Position numbers and translations under genes: made by a program. This document shows, piece after piece, positions 23,972 to 35,363 of a stretch of DNA of 64,000 nucleotides (positions are counted from its first letter, which is position 1; the number at the start of each line of letters is the position of its first letter). The stretch spans positions 685,537 to 749,536 of the forward strand of contig QXEO01000235.1 of assembly GCA_007115705.1 (NCBI GenBank). Reading direction: 5' to 3'. The notes under the pieces were generated by a model. It did not search any database and was not told where the DNA came from. It was given only the letters and a program-made list of their open reading frames with translations. This DNA comes from Dactylis glomerata. Lineage: Eukaryota > Streptophyta > Magnoliopsida > Poales > Poaceae.

Positions 23972-25935
23972 ATGGATGACGGTATTGTCCCAAATCTCTC
24001 TCCCTAGGTGCTCTTGCCCTAGTTCTAGATTTGTTTGGGCCGATCTATTTTTTCATTGAAAGGAGCATGTTTCTAGAGGTAGTATCCTTACTAGGGAACC
24101 TAGCATTGAACTTAGATTGGTGCCGATCTACTTTTTCCAGAGATTTTTTCATCTATTTCGTAGTTTTCTCAACATGCCGGAATTTCTGCCCTTGGCGCCT
24201 GAAATTTCGGGGGCCGGATATTCCGTCCTTCGGGCCGGAATTTCCGCCCCCTTGCCGGAATTTCCGCTCCTCTGGCCGGAATTTCCGCCCCCTCTGATGA
24301 GATTAATACGACATAGATGGATCATCTCTAGAGTGTTTCTACCCATCTAGTTCCCTTCTATGTTCTATCTAGCTATCTTTTCGACTTGTGTGTTCTCAAC
24401 TTGATGCTTTTCCCCCTACTTCTTTCACAGGTAGCTCTAGTTCTCGTCCTCATCGTGACTAGCATGGCCATTCTGCTGTTCGCAAGCGGAACTTTTGGTT
24501 TGCCTCTGAAGGAACTTTTGAGGATGAGTTCTTGACTCGTCAAGCTGAAGAGGAGGCTGCTCAGGAGGCAGCAAGGGAGAAGGCAGCTAAGGTGGCCAAG
24601 AGGGCTGCTCGCCACCCCTCAAGGGCACCTCGGGTCAACTATGACAATATGAATTCTGTGGAGTACAGTGCTTTGAGGCAGTTGGACTGGTATTCTGTGG
24701 CAAGAGATGAAGAGCTTGAGGATCCCCGTTTCTGGTGTTTTGCTCAGCAGTGCATCTATGAAGATATTTATCGCACTATGTCTCAAAGGGTGTGTTATAT
24801 GCATGTGTTAGATTGCACTCATCTTTGGAAGAAGTCCGAATACTTTGGTGATACTTTGGGGATTATGAAGAGGCTTGGCTTGTTCCACCTCATGGATATT
24901 CAGTGTCACTATAATGAGAAGATCATCTAGCAGTTCTATGCCACTTTCTCCTTTCAGAAAGATGAGCCTATCACCTTCAAGTGGATGACCGGAGACACCA
25001 TGCGTCAGTCCAACTTCTATGAGTTTGCCAAGCTTTTGAACTATGATTTTCAGAGTTTTAGTGTGCCAGTTAGTCATCGTGTGCATCAGCATGGAGCCCA
25101 TCCGGATAAGAATCGTTTGGCTCCACTCTACACTTCCAAGGGGAAGATTGGCACCATCAAGGGTTTCCTCCCTCTCTACAACATTCTGCTCCGCATGTTC
25201 AGGGAAAACATCTCACCTTCTGGAGGCAATCGGGATGCTATTCGTTCAGCTCATGTTGAGCTTATGTACCTCTCTCACCGCTGCTTTGTAAGTCACCCCA
25301 ATGAAGATTTCCGATTGGATGTGATGCACTACATCTTCAATGAAATGCATGATGCCATGATCTCCAAGCGTACTCTACCTTATGCTCCCTACATTATGCT
25401 CCTCATTTTTGAGAAGGTCAAAGACATGGATTTCTCCAAAGGCAACTCGGAGCACAAGCTCAAGCGCATGAATGTGATCAAGCCAACGGAGGAGAAGAAA
25501 GGTGCCAAAGGTAAAGGCAAGAAGCAGGCTCCTGAAGATGATGATGATGTTGAGATGGATGACCCTAGCTCTCCCGTGCGCAAGACCTCCTCAGCTCGTT
25601 CGTCTCGCAGCAAGAAGCTCTCTTGGTGGCAACGCACTCTCTTGTGCATGAATGTTGCCATCCACAAGGAAAACTATGCTGCGTATGAAGAGAGGAAGGC
25701 CATCATTCACAATCAGCAGTCACTATTCCGTGAGATTCAGCTTATCCAAGACCCCACTGCTCAGCTCTCTCCTGTTCCTGAACAGCCTACCTACATTCTG
25801 TATGCTCAGTGGCAAGATGACAATGGCGTCGATTGGGCTCAGTTGGAGGCTCTCTCCAAAGGTGCTGGTGTTGAGGAGGTCTCCGAGGAAGATGAGGATG
25901 CTGTGGATGATGAGGATGAGTACGATGATGAGTGA
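23972..25935 (+). pseudogene. Sirevirus envelope-like third gene, apparently split by an intron
   Basis: The ATG at 23972 starts a three-codon first exon that ends at 23981 before GTATTG. A 449-bp intron would run to CTTTCACAG at 24430, and exon 2 from 24431 joins in frame with the long downstream frame. Unspliced, the start meets a stop after 11 codons. Exon 2 has an Ala/Glu/Lys-rich helical N-terminus, a central globular part (SVEYSALRQLDWYS, FWCFAQQCIYEDIY), a Lys-rich patch and a very acidic C-terminus. I see no clear signal peptide or membrane span. In-frame TAG codons at 24460-24462 and 24928-24930 make it a pseudogene. The position after pol fits the envelope-like gene of Sireviruses; its function is unknown. 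Confidence 0.65.
24176..24293 (+). repeat. Second palindromic repeat cluster, inside the proposed intron
   Basis: Five further copies of the GGCCGGAATTTCCGCCCC-like unit are packed into about 120 bp, in the same family as those at 23645-23765 and in the LTR at 26430-26895. Their place in an intron, downstream of the TATA box, suggests an enhancer or silencing target; this is inference. Confidence 0.6.
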
Positions 25936-26253
25936 TCTCCTTGGGTCATGTAGCATCGCTCTTCTCCCTTTTTGGTGTCTCGATGCCAAAGGGGGAGAAG
26001 TAGTTCTATTTAGGATTTGCTTCGGGTCTTCTTAGGGTGTGTTCTTATTTGCTCTGTGTTATCTGCTTGAGACTTTGGTGGAACTCTTTATTGTAATAGG
26101 CTTGAGAACTTCGTTATCTATTTATCTCCTCTTGGTGTGTGCAATTGCTTTTGTTGCTCATTTCATATCTCGCACATGTCTAGGGGGAGCTCGTGTATAT
26201 GTATTATTGTTGCAAATCCTTGTATTGTCATCAAACACCAAAAAGGGGGAGAT
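25936..26253 (+). other. PPT-like tracts before the Sirevirus 3' LTR
   Basis: Purine tracts AAAGGGGGAGAAG (25988-26000), AGGGGGAG (26182-26189) and AAAAAGGGGGAGA (26240-26252) precede the LTR; the last abuts it and is the probable functional PPT. Repeated PPT-like tracts have been described as a Sirevirus hallmark. The rest of this stretch holds no gene. Confidence 0.65.
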
Positions 26254-27618
26254 TGAAAGGACATGTTCCTAGCTTTCGTTTTTGGGTGTTTGATTACAAC
26301 ATAAGAAATTAATCTTGTGCTAAGCATTGCAGGGATTCTTCAGGTATTGCACAAGATGGATGTTGAAGAGAAGTTTGGAAAAGGGGACTACTGTAGAAAG
26401 GCTTAAAATCACCCAGAGGACTGTATTTCACAGGGCCAGAAATTGTGTTTCAGGGCCGGAAATTCTGCCCTAGGGCCGGAATTTCCGCCACTGGACAAAA
26501 TTTCCGGGGGCCGGAAATTCATAGAATTTCCGGCCCTTTGAAATTCGGCTAAGTCCTTTACGAAATATTGTGGTGCAACGCTCTGTAAAGGGGCCAGAAA
26601 TTCTGGTTTGGCAGAATTTCCGGGGGCCGGAAATTTCATAATTTCCGGCCCTTGAAAATTCGGCTAAGTCCTTTAGAAAGGGCTGTGGTGCAACTCTCTG
26701 GTAAGGGGCCGGAAATTCCATAATTTCCGGCCCCGCGATTTTTTGCTAAGTCCTTTATCTTGAGTTATGGTGCAACTCTCTTTAAAGGGGTCGGAATTTC
26801 TGGCCAGAAATTCTAGAATGGAATTTCCGGGGGGCCGGAATTTCCGCCCTAAGTGAACCCCGGAAATTCCGCCCCCAGGCCGGAATTTCTGGGGTAAGTT
26901 ACCTCCAACGGGCTGATTTCAAGCTGGCTTATAAATAGTCGTCCCCTACCTCAGATCTGAGCTACCGTATCCACACTCTCTCCTCCATTAATGCAGAGCT
27001 TCAACTCCGTAGATCTTCTTCCCTAGCCAACCAAATCCCTCAAGATTTGGTAGATTGGGAGAGGAGCCCTAGATCTACAATCCTACCGAAGTGATTTGTG
27101 TTTGCTTCACTCCTCCTCCGTGGAACTTGCCTTAGGCAAGAGAGGTCACCTCAAAGCTTCCTCCGTGTAAAAGCTTTGTGGTTTTCTTATTGGGAGCCTC
27201 CAATTGAGTTGTGGAGTTGTGCCCCAATCGGTGCCCCCAATACCACCGCTTAGTGGAAACGAGCTAGCCTCCGTGGCTTGCTCACCGGACAACAAGGTGA
27301 GCCTTTGTGGCGTTGGTGGACTCCCTGTCGCCACACCTCTCCAACGTAGACGTACTTCCCCTCAAAAGGAAGAAACTACGGGAATACATCCTTGTGTCTC
27401 CGATCTCCGCTTTTCGGTTACTTCTTACCCTTACTTGCATCTTGTTTGTATCTTGCTTACTTGCTTACTCGCCTACTTGCTTGTTTGTCACTATTAGGAA
27501 ATTCACCTAGTCGCACATCTAGTGAATTTACTTTGTGTTAAGCCTTAAAATTGAAAAAGATAAAAAATTTGTGTAGCGCCTATTCACCCCCCCTCTAGTC
27601 GCCCTTAAGATCCTTTCA
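26254..27618 (+). repeat. 3' LTR of the Sirevirus-like element
   Basis: The 1365-bp LTR starts TGAAAGGA and ends TCCTTTCA, a perfect 8-bp terminal inverted repeat. The start directly follows the PPT. A block of palindromic GGAAATTTCC-type repeats (about 26430-26895) precedes the TATA box, as described for Sirevirus LTRs. The partner LTR and TSD lie outside the window, so the 3' boundary rests on the terminal repeat alone. Confidence 0.8.
26930..26937 (+). promoter_or_regulatory. TATA box of the Sirevirus LTR
   Basis: TATAAATA lies about 35 bp after the last palindromic repeat and is followed by a pyrimidine-rich leader. It is the likely core promoter for the genomic RNA in the U3/R region. 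Confidence 0.6.
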
Positions 27619-28767
27619 AAGGGAAACACCGTTGATACGGCACTGCTGCCCGTAGATTGGTCCTAGGGTTTTCCCCGGTACGTAGAGTACAGTGTACAGG
27701 GGATTCCCCGACGCCCTCCAAGAAGGAATGGTGTCACTCGAAGGTGACACCGCGTCAGGGCCAGACAAACTGGCACCCTTACACAACGGAGCACCACCAC
27801 CTAGCATCGCCACCCACCAGCATGCGCCACCATGATCTTGAAGTCACCATCACCAGTTTCTTTGTGACACTGGCTTGCGGCCTGAACAACATAGATACAT
27901 GACACCGTTGGGACTAGGAACAACAACATCGCAGCCACGTGGGAAGAACCCACCTCCATCGCCGAGAGACAGTCACTGACCGGACATAGCAGCGGGAGCA
28001 CACCAGGCCCCGTCAGGCCTGACTAGGGCCCATCTGGGCCCGTGAAGCTCCTACCGCCGCGCTGCAATAGGCTAGCCGCCGTCCTGGGACCCTTCCAAGT
28101 CATCGCCTCCACCACTAGGATAACAATGCCACTGCAGATCCCAGCACGCCTCAAGCCCATCTGGTCCCGCCCGAGCCCATCTGGTCTTGTGACCTAGACC
28201 AGGGACGAGCCTCCGCCAGAGCCTCCTACAGCCGAGCCTCACCGCCGAAGGATGGTACCGCCGCCAGCGTCACCCGGCCACGCCGGACCAGAGCTGCCCA
28301 ATGTTCACCGCCGCCAAAGAGGGGAGGTCCCCGACCCACCCTCTAAGATGCGGGGAAAGAAGAGCCGCCACCGCCGATGTCGCCCGGGCTTTGCCGACGC
28401 ACTTTGCCGACGGCAGCGACAGAGGAAGGTGCTAGGAGGGAGGAGGCGCTGGTGGGGTGTGGGAGGCCCTGTCGCCCTTGGGGGGGTGGGAGGGGGCGAA
28501 GGGATCACCATATCACAAAATAGACTTTACCACCAGGAATTGACTCCACTTAAGTTCTTCAACGTGCATCCATTTTTTCGTCATTGACCTCGTGTGTAGC
28601 CGTCCCAGTCACCGTCAAGGTTATATTGCATCACCATGAAATCCATCCTACTTGTAGGGGGTCTAATTTGATCTAGCCATTTTTGTTACCACTCAGGAAA
28701 TCCGTTAACTGGTCATCTGTTCTTTGAATACAAACGTATATACTTTCCTCTTGTCCTGCAGTATTTT
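27619..28767. other. GC-rich non-genic stretch, no gene supported
   Basis: From about 27640 to 28500 the sequence is GC-rich with several short frames on both strands but no recognisable domain, start context or splice pattern. A short duplication (GCCCATCTGGTC twice near 28155-28190) is visible. It may be decayed transposon sequence. Confidence 0.4.
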
Positions 28768-29440
28768 TTGTTTTTTCGAGAAATATCCGAATCTATTTCA
28801 TAAGTTCATAAAAAGTATAAGGTAATTCAAATATAATAAAAATTACATTTAGGTCATTGGACCACCTAACGACCACTACGTCCATCGGAGCGAGCCGCCG
28901 ACGTGTCGCTGTTGTCGCTCCCATACCAGAATCGGCCTGACATTATTGAGTCGGGAAGTCTCCGTGCATGTACCCCTAAGGACTAGCGCCCCAGATGAAT
29001 CCCCCGTTGAACCCTTGAATCGATCTGAAGCTTCTAACATCAAACTTGTAACATACGTAGACTGGACAAGATCCTTTCTGTCAAAAAATAGACTGGACAA
29101 GATCCACCACTTCATGGAAGCAGCGACCAGACGAATCCCCGCCATCCTAATGCCATAGGCAAGATCGCCGTCGACGAGGTGAACGAGGAGATGGGAATAC
29201 CTTATTCTTGTCCCGCACGACGCCGTCATAACCATCATAACGACGATACCGGTTGACTAAACTCTTAGAACCCTTTAACAACGTCAAACGCAGGTCCATG
29301 GTCCACCTCCTCTCGCCACCAAGCAAGCTGAGAAGACGGGGGCCTGTCGACTCCTAAACATAGACGGTGAAAACGAGGCAGATGACGACGATGGCTAGGG
29401 TGAACCCTAGCAGCTGTCTCTGTTTCTTTTGTGGGAGGAA
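28768..29440 (-). mobile_element. Probable truncated non-LTR (LINE-like) remnant
   Basis: A T-rich start (TTTTTTGTTTTTTCGAG near 28767) would be a poly-A tail on the minus strand. It is followed by a CGAGAAATATCCGAATC-type segment that I recognise as common in Pooideae intergenic DNA. No RT or endonuclease domain remains. A 17-bp unit (TAGACTGGACAAGATCC) occurs at 29058 and 29089. The class call rests mostly on memory of similar sequences, and the right edge is a guess. Confidence 0.35.
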
Positions 29441-29916
29441 AGAGGAAAAGTTGCAATACTTTTTGTTGCATAGCCAAATCATTCAAATTTCTGATTTGTT
29501 CTTATTCTTTTCTCCAACCGTTTTCAAAAGATATTCCTTATCTCCAAGACTCCAGCTGAGCAGCCCAAACGACCAAAGCACATGGATGTTCGATGCCTCA
29601 GGCCCTCAGCAGAACCGTCCCCGTTTGAGCATCGCTCCTGCATGGTCGACCCAGCACCTGACGGTGACGATTCGCCGCAAAAAGAAGAACGAAATCAGGA
29701 GAGCAAAGCATGAAGGCACGTATGCAAACTTTGCCAAAGATGTGGCGACGTGAAGACGCGCGCGTCGTGTACACGAGCGAGCGACAACGTGCGCCAAGAC
29801 ACGCTCGATGCTGAGGGATAACCTGTGTGCATGTGTGCCACGTGATAGACAGCATGAAGCCAGCTGTAGGTGTCCGGTGATGAGCTGCTCATCCGGCCGG
29901 CACAGATTATGATATA

Positions 29917-30167
29917 CTCCTTTTCTCTTTTAAGAGAGTGTACTTTTAATTATCTTGGATCATCAAATTTTATATTAAGTTTGATTGTGTTTAAATAATA
30001 AGGCACAACCACCAAATTAGTGTCATTAGATTTATGATAAAATATATTTTCATCATATAGCTTTTTCGTTTGGTAAATATTGTTATTTTTTGCGAAAACT
30101 TGATCAAAGTTAAAAAGTTTGACTCTTCAAGAAAGTTGGAAGTACACTCTTTTATGGACGAAGAGAA
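29917..30167. mobile_element. Stowaway-type MITE
   Basis: About 250 bp, AT-rich, flanked by TA dinucleotides (29915-29916 and 30168-30169). The ends form an imperfect inverted repeat: CTCCTTTTCTCTTTTAAGAG on the left against the complement of a right end that finishes ATGGACGAAGAG, with GTACACTC shared further in. The body has the usual TGATCAAAGTTAAAAAGTTTG-like segment of grass Stowaway elements. It carries no gene. Confidence 0.6.
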
Positions 30168-31439
30168 TACACATCATGTAGTAATACTAACTTGTAGAGA
30201 AAAGCATTACGAAGTAGGATTTTTTAACCGATGAGGTGTCTAGAAAGAGCCGAGAGTGCTTTCACTATCGTCGGTGGGTAACAATTACAGGAAAACCCTC
30301 ATGAAAAAAGAAATTATAGAACAGCCCTGCAATTTTATAGAGATGATCCTGAAAGACTGCTGACCTTGTATTGCTTGTATAGTTAGAGTTGTTTACAATG
30401 GTGCACAGATGAGATCTGGCGGAGGTGGAAGAAGATGGCGTGGCTAGCCTATGCGTGGGATCTATGCGAGATCTGGTGTCTATGCGAGATTGGAGATGTC
30501 TAGGGATGCCCTTGGTGGCTTTATATATGCAGCCAGTTAGGGTTTACAAGTATTTTTTGCCTTCTACTCCAAGTCAAAGTGTTGGGCCTTGTGGGCTTCG
30601 TGTATCCTTCGAGCGGGCTTCTTCCTTGGCAGGAACCAGGTAAGCAAATATCGAGGACCGAGGGGTCATACCCTCGTCAACTGCAAAACGCGATCAAGTC
30701 CTTAAAATCTGCCAACACCACCAAAACGACAACGACGCCATGAGCATGGCCTGCCGAACCACCGCCAGGGACAAGCCTTGGACAAGAGACCGTGGGAGCA
30801 CTGAGCTTGGTGAAGTAATAAGGAGAGCGGTTGCCCAACAACCTTTTGGTCTGGTGGGACGACGGAAGCGAGCCACCGAAAGCCACCTGAGAAAAGCTCC
30901 CAGCACCGCTTCTCCACCCGAGAGACGCCGCGACAGAGTTTGCCTCCTCTAGCCGCCATGGCCGACCGTAGAAGGAGAACAATGAGTCGCATTCGCCGGT
31001 GAAGAAGACCACGAACCACCACCCACATGCTGCAAAAGTGGACACCCGATGCCTAGACTCCTCACCACCCTAGCCGGCCAGGAGAGAAGCCGCCACACAC
31101 CCGTTGCGCCCCCTTGCCCCCATGGTGCATCATGGGGAGGACATGGACGATGACCGTATTGAGGAAGTGGCGGCCCCCTTCGGCGTGAGCTGAGAAGACA
31201 CCGCCGGCGAGAGAACCCTAGCGTTCTAGATCTGGCCGCAAAAAAGGCGGTCCACTTCAACTACTGGGCATAAAGCCCAAAACCCACTCTACGACTCTGG
31301 CACCTCTCCTCCGCCATCTCCGGCCGGCAGCGCTGTCGGAGAGGCTCGTGATCGGGCCGAAGAGACAAAGGCGCTTTCGGTTACTGTTTAGGAGGACAGA
31401 GAGTGAGGAGCGGGGAATGAATCGCCCCTCAAGACAGAG
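30168..31439. other. Non-genic stretch with a GC-rich block, no gene supported
   Basis: AT-rich to about 30650, then GC-rich from 30660 to 31440 with overlapping short frames on both strands and no recognisable domain. It may be the body of the LINE-like sequence whose tail follows, but nothing in it proves that. Confidence 0.35.
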
Positions 31440-31596
31440 TAGGATGTGGTCGTCGCATATGGCGCTGGCTGATCTTTATATATACACTGAGTGATCCATA
31501 ATTTGTAAACTATTAAAATCGTAAATATATTGTAATAAAATGGCTATTGTGTATCTCTTGATACAGAGACCGGGCATACTTTCGTTTGAAAAAAAA
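31440..31596 (+). mobile_element. LINE-like 3' tail with poly-A
   Basis: The sequence runs through AATAAAATGGC and GATACAGAGACCGGGCA into eight A residues ending at 31596. This resembles the recurrent GATGCAGAGGCCGGGG plus poly-A ending of cereal LINE-type repeats. No coding part is recognisable next to it, and no TSD was identified. Confidence 0.35.
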
Positions 31597-31882
31597 GCAT
31601 GTATAGCTAGGATCGATCGATGTGGTGTTGTAGCGTGCAAACGGCGGTACGACCGATCCATAGCATGACGCGGCACTGCGAGATCACCGTGACTCCCTTG
31701 CACACGCGATCGAGATCAGCGTGCCATTGCGCTATATGCCACAGAATATGCGCCAAGATGCCACGCGATGTCCCAGAAAAGAAATGCTTGATGCCACGCG
31801 GGTTCTCCCAGATGGCTTTGCTGTCGACCCGCTACAGGTTAGCTGAGAATAAGCGCTATCCATGCTTTCAGATTTGTACATA

Positions 31883-31910
31883 CTAGATGTAGGGGTGCGC
31901 CTTGGCGCAC
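31883..31910 (-). other. Helitron 3' terminus: hairpin plus CTAG
   Basis: GTGCGCC-AA-GGCGCAC on the minus strand forms a 7-bp stem with a two-base loop (31895-31910). CCCTACAT and the terminal CTAG (31886-31883) follow. A stem 8-12 nt before CTRR is the defining Helitron 3' end. Confidence 0.65.
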
Positions 31911-32073
31911 GATCCCGTTAAGTTTGTGCCAATACAAAGTATATATAATGATTAAATTTTGTATAAGTGATGCGTGAAATGTATATATAACTCATAGGAC
32001 AAAATGCAGAATAAACAACTTGGGCATGATTCATATAAAGTGCCTCAAGAGAATATATTCTTGCATAACTTTG

Positions 32074-32219
32074 AAAAATTAAAATTTAGCACGCGGCCAC
32101 TGTCCTTATTGAGTAGTGAATGATGTCAGTCATGCTAACCTAACAGCACATTTGAGCCATATATTAACAAATTATATGAATTTGCAAAAATTAAAATTTA
32201 GCACGCGGCCACTGTCCTT
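32074..32219. repeat. 34-bp direct repeat, two copies
   Basis: 32074-32107 and 32186-32219 are identical over 34 bp and include TTTAGCACGCGGCCACTGTC. They are spaced 112 bp apart, near the 3' end of the candidate Helitron. Confidence 0.85.
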
Positions 32220-33002
32220 TGCGTTAATAAATGGTTTAATAATCATTTAGATAAATTAGTTACAGTATGTATATAGAAATCGATGATTGGCGAGAAAAGA
32301 AAAATTGCCAACAGTAAGTTATAATTTACTAAATAAGAAGGATTATTAGCTACTGAAAGGATTTACAAAAGCATGATCATGAAATAACAGTAGTCAAACT
32401 GAGTGCCTAAGACAAAGCATCAAACCGAGTTAAATGATCACAGAGATGTGCAGCTCTTGTCTTTTACACTGATTTTTTACCATATGATATTTGAGAGAAT
32501 AAAGAGAACATAAAAAAATATAATTACTAAAACAATTATGAGATTACACACAGATTAATCACAGATTAATCAAATAAACAGTTTGTAAAATACTATTTGT
32601 GCCCTGTACTAATAAATATTTTGTAAAACGATCAATTGAACACTTATACAAATGGATAATAAGTAGTCAGCAAAGAAACATATGTTAAGAATGGTAGGTT
32701 TTTCAAAATAAGAAGACGTAAAAAACGCTGATTAGCTGTAAGCCTGAAAAGCCACAAGACTATTAACCTGATAATATCAGGGCATGTAGCAGAGCGCTTA
32801 GACAAACAAAAAATAACTAAAATCATTGTATCCACTAAGCGCCTTAGAGAGCTCAGATCAATCACTAATGGACAAAGAAAGGAAAAAAGGATTCCTGGCA
32901 TTCCCAAGTCCCAATGCGCAACGCATGCAGCTGGAGCGCGACAAGCCCACCGCCCACTGCCCTACCTGAATCAGTCCCTACTACCCCTCACAAGCTTGCT
33001 CT

Positions 33003-33480
33003 TTCTCATTCAGTGCAACGACATCCCTTCTCTGCCTCCCCACTGTCCTCTAGTTCTCATCCAGTGCGATGACATCCCAGTCTGAAATCGAGTAAGACGA
33101 ACAGTGGAAGCCGAGCTGTCCGGCCAAACCTCCAGGCTAGTCGTGCTTCCGTTCACCCGGCTTCCAACCCCAGTAGTCAACGGATCTCGCCGCTCTGCCA
33201 TACACCTCCGTCTCAGAGCTCTGGCCTTGACCTGGACGAGCGCAACCATGCTCAGCGAGAAGAGGGAGGAGGGGCCGACCAGGGTTAGTGATGGTCGCTA
33301 CCCGTGGCGGCGAGGAGGGGCCTCCCGGGGGTTTAGAGGTGCTCAAGCCTCCCATAGCTTTGAGGAGTTGGGCGAGGTGTCGGCGACTGTGGAGATAGAC
33401 AAGAAGGCAGAATCGCTGAGGAGCTCGTCGCTGGCCTTGTCTTCGCCTGCAAGATCGAGGCAAACTGGAGGTAAGCCGAT
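33003..33480 (+). other. GC-rich exon-like block, coding strand uncertain
   Basis: A GC-rich island in AT-rich DNA. On the plus strand a frame without ATG is open from 33104 to a good donor-like site (TGGAG|GTAAGC, about 33472). On the minus strand an AG-bounded segment is also open. The phrase CAGTGCRAYGACATCCC occurs twice at its left (33012 and 33062). It could be the first exon and leader of a captured gene; no domain is recognised. Confidence 0.3.
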
Positions 33481-33541
33481 TGTGCATTTTATGGGATCTC
33501 TTCTGCTACTTATAATTGAAATAGAATTCTCGGCCAGTTAG

Positions 33542-35363
33542 ACCTTGCATATGCATAATTCTCTGTATACCAGTACTACACAATTATAAAAGAGATGCAA
33601 CAAAATCTCATGGCAAGAAAATGCTAGTCTGCTTTGTAGGGAATTAAGGCTAATGAACTTCAGTATATAGCTTTAGTTTTTGGAACAGTTTGTGGTCACC
33701 AATACTAAGTAAATCCTTCCCGTCAGAAGTAACTTAGGGGCATGGTCCGGTATGACAATATCTTCATGTAAACTGAAGCGGATAAACACCTTGTGCTCTG
33801 AAGCAACTTAGAAGTCAAAATTCCAAATAAATACATATAGCAAATTTTCCTATGCAATTTGTATAAAAATAAATTATAAATAAGTAGATGTGGTATTGTA
33901 TAGTCATGTAAAATATTGCTTTCCCTTGTGGGTGAACTACACCATCTGTTTCCGTAGTGAAACATGCCTACTTATTTTGGTAAGTTGTACATGATAACAA
34001 AAAAATGAATTTAAGATACACAATGGCAATAAAATAATTTAAGCTAATTACATGGCAATATATTCAAGATAATGACCTGGTGAAGGTTGTCTTTCTAGAA
34101 AGCTGATGGATACTCATTTTATTTGCCTTCCTTGGGACCTGGATTACCTCCCTAACCTGGGCCATAATTTAGAGTATCTCTCCATGGGCCTGTTTAAATC
34201 ATGATAAAACTGAATCACATAACTGTAAATTTAGCAACTCCCCAAGAAAACAAAAATAAAGGGCTTTGTTAGACTGATACCTGACCGTTCTGTATGTATG
34301 AACACACAAGTTGGCTACCTATGTAAGGGGAGCTGCTCCGGCGATGCCGTAGCTCCAGGTTCTAGTCACCAGTGGAAAGAGTTCGTGAATAAACCCTGGG
34401 TGTGAGAGAAGGATATAGAGTGAGATGAAAACCTTCCTGGCAACCTGTAGATCAAGTAGTAGTTAACGGTACCTAGCTGTTCATTAATTTCTTAGCAAGC
34501 TAATACAAACACTTTATTGTGCTGAACTCTATATTTAACAATAGCATAATTGGTAAAGAATTTTCAAAATAAAGGAGAGCTGACCTACGCATCACACAAG
34601 CATAACTCATATTAATTTCAGAACCTATCAATTGATAAATGGAGATGTAGTTTGTATAACAGAACACCTAACCTCTTTAGAAAACCAAATTCTTTCAAAC
34701 CCCCCATTATTCTCTGTTTTAACAATTTATCCTAGCTCACCAAATGAAATCTGTTCTCCTTGTAAGCTTGACACTACCAATACCGCCCAATCATTCAGCT
34801 TTGTTTATACAACTATGCTCCAGTTTATAGCAGAGGTGGTCCTTGAAGGGACAACAATTAAGGTTATTTTTCTAGAATGCATAATTAATGTTTTGGGAAA
34901 AGGCCATATCACTGAACACTAAAAAATCTCAACACAGAAGCGAGCCTCAGTCGTGAGGCATAGTCAACTCGCCGCAAAGGACCATGAAACTAACAGTACT
35001 ACAACTCTTCGATAAATTGCCACTCTCCCAAATAAAGGGCCTGGCAATTATATCTAAGGCTGGCAATTATATCTAGGGGTAACATGCTACCATTATGTAA
35101 CTCGACATAATGGCACAGAAAAAAACCTCCTTACACAGATTCTCTATAGTCAAAATGCAAGAATTTGAAACCGTTGGATCAAGCCTCATAGCGCATCTCG
35201 ACGATGTCTAAGGAGTACAATATTTTTATACAGCTTGTCCTTTGGATTTTCTAGCTGTCATAAATAAAAGTTCATAATCTTACTTCCAGTGTTCATGATT
35301 CAAATTATGCGACTGTAATAAATAAGCAAATAAAGGTGTAGAAAATGAACAATACTATTCTAT
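33542..35363. other. AT-rich stretch, no gene supported
   Basis: Probably intronic or spacer DNA of the candidate Helitron. The longest plus-strand frame (34632-34922) has no recognisable feature. Confidence 0.4.

Larger units (their letters stand above)
1..27618 (+). mobile_element. Ty1/copia Sirevirus-like retrotransposon, left-truncated by the window and split by nested elements
   Basis: The order on the plus strand is integrase, RT, RNase H, a third (envelope-like) gene, PPT-like tracts and a 3' LTR. INT before RT is the copia order. The extra gene after pol, repeated PPT-like tracts and palindromic repeats in the LTR are known Sirevirus traits. The 5' LTR, gag and protease lie left of the window. 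A 20 kb insertion (1270-21196) separates integrase from RT; removing it together with one TSD copy restores reading-frame continuity. At least four in-frame stops (21450, 22248, 24460, 24928) show the copy is dead. Assignment to a Maximus-type lineage is inference. Confidence 0.85.
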
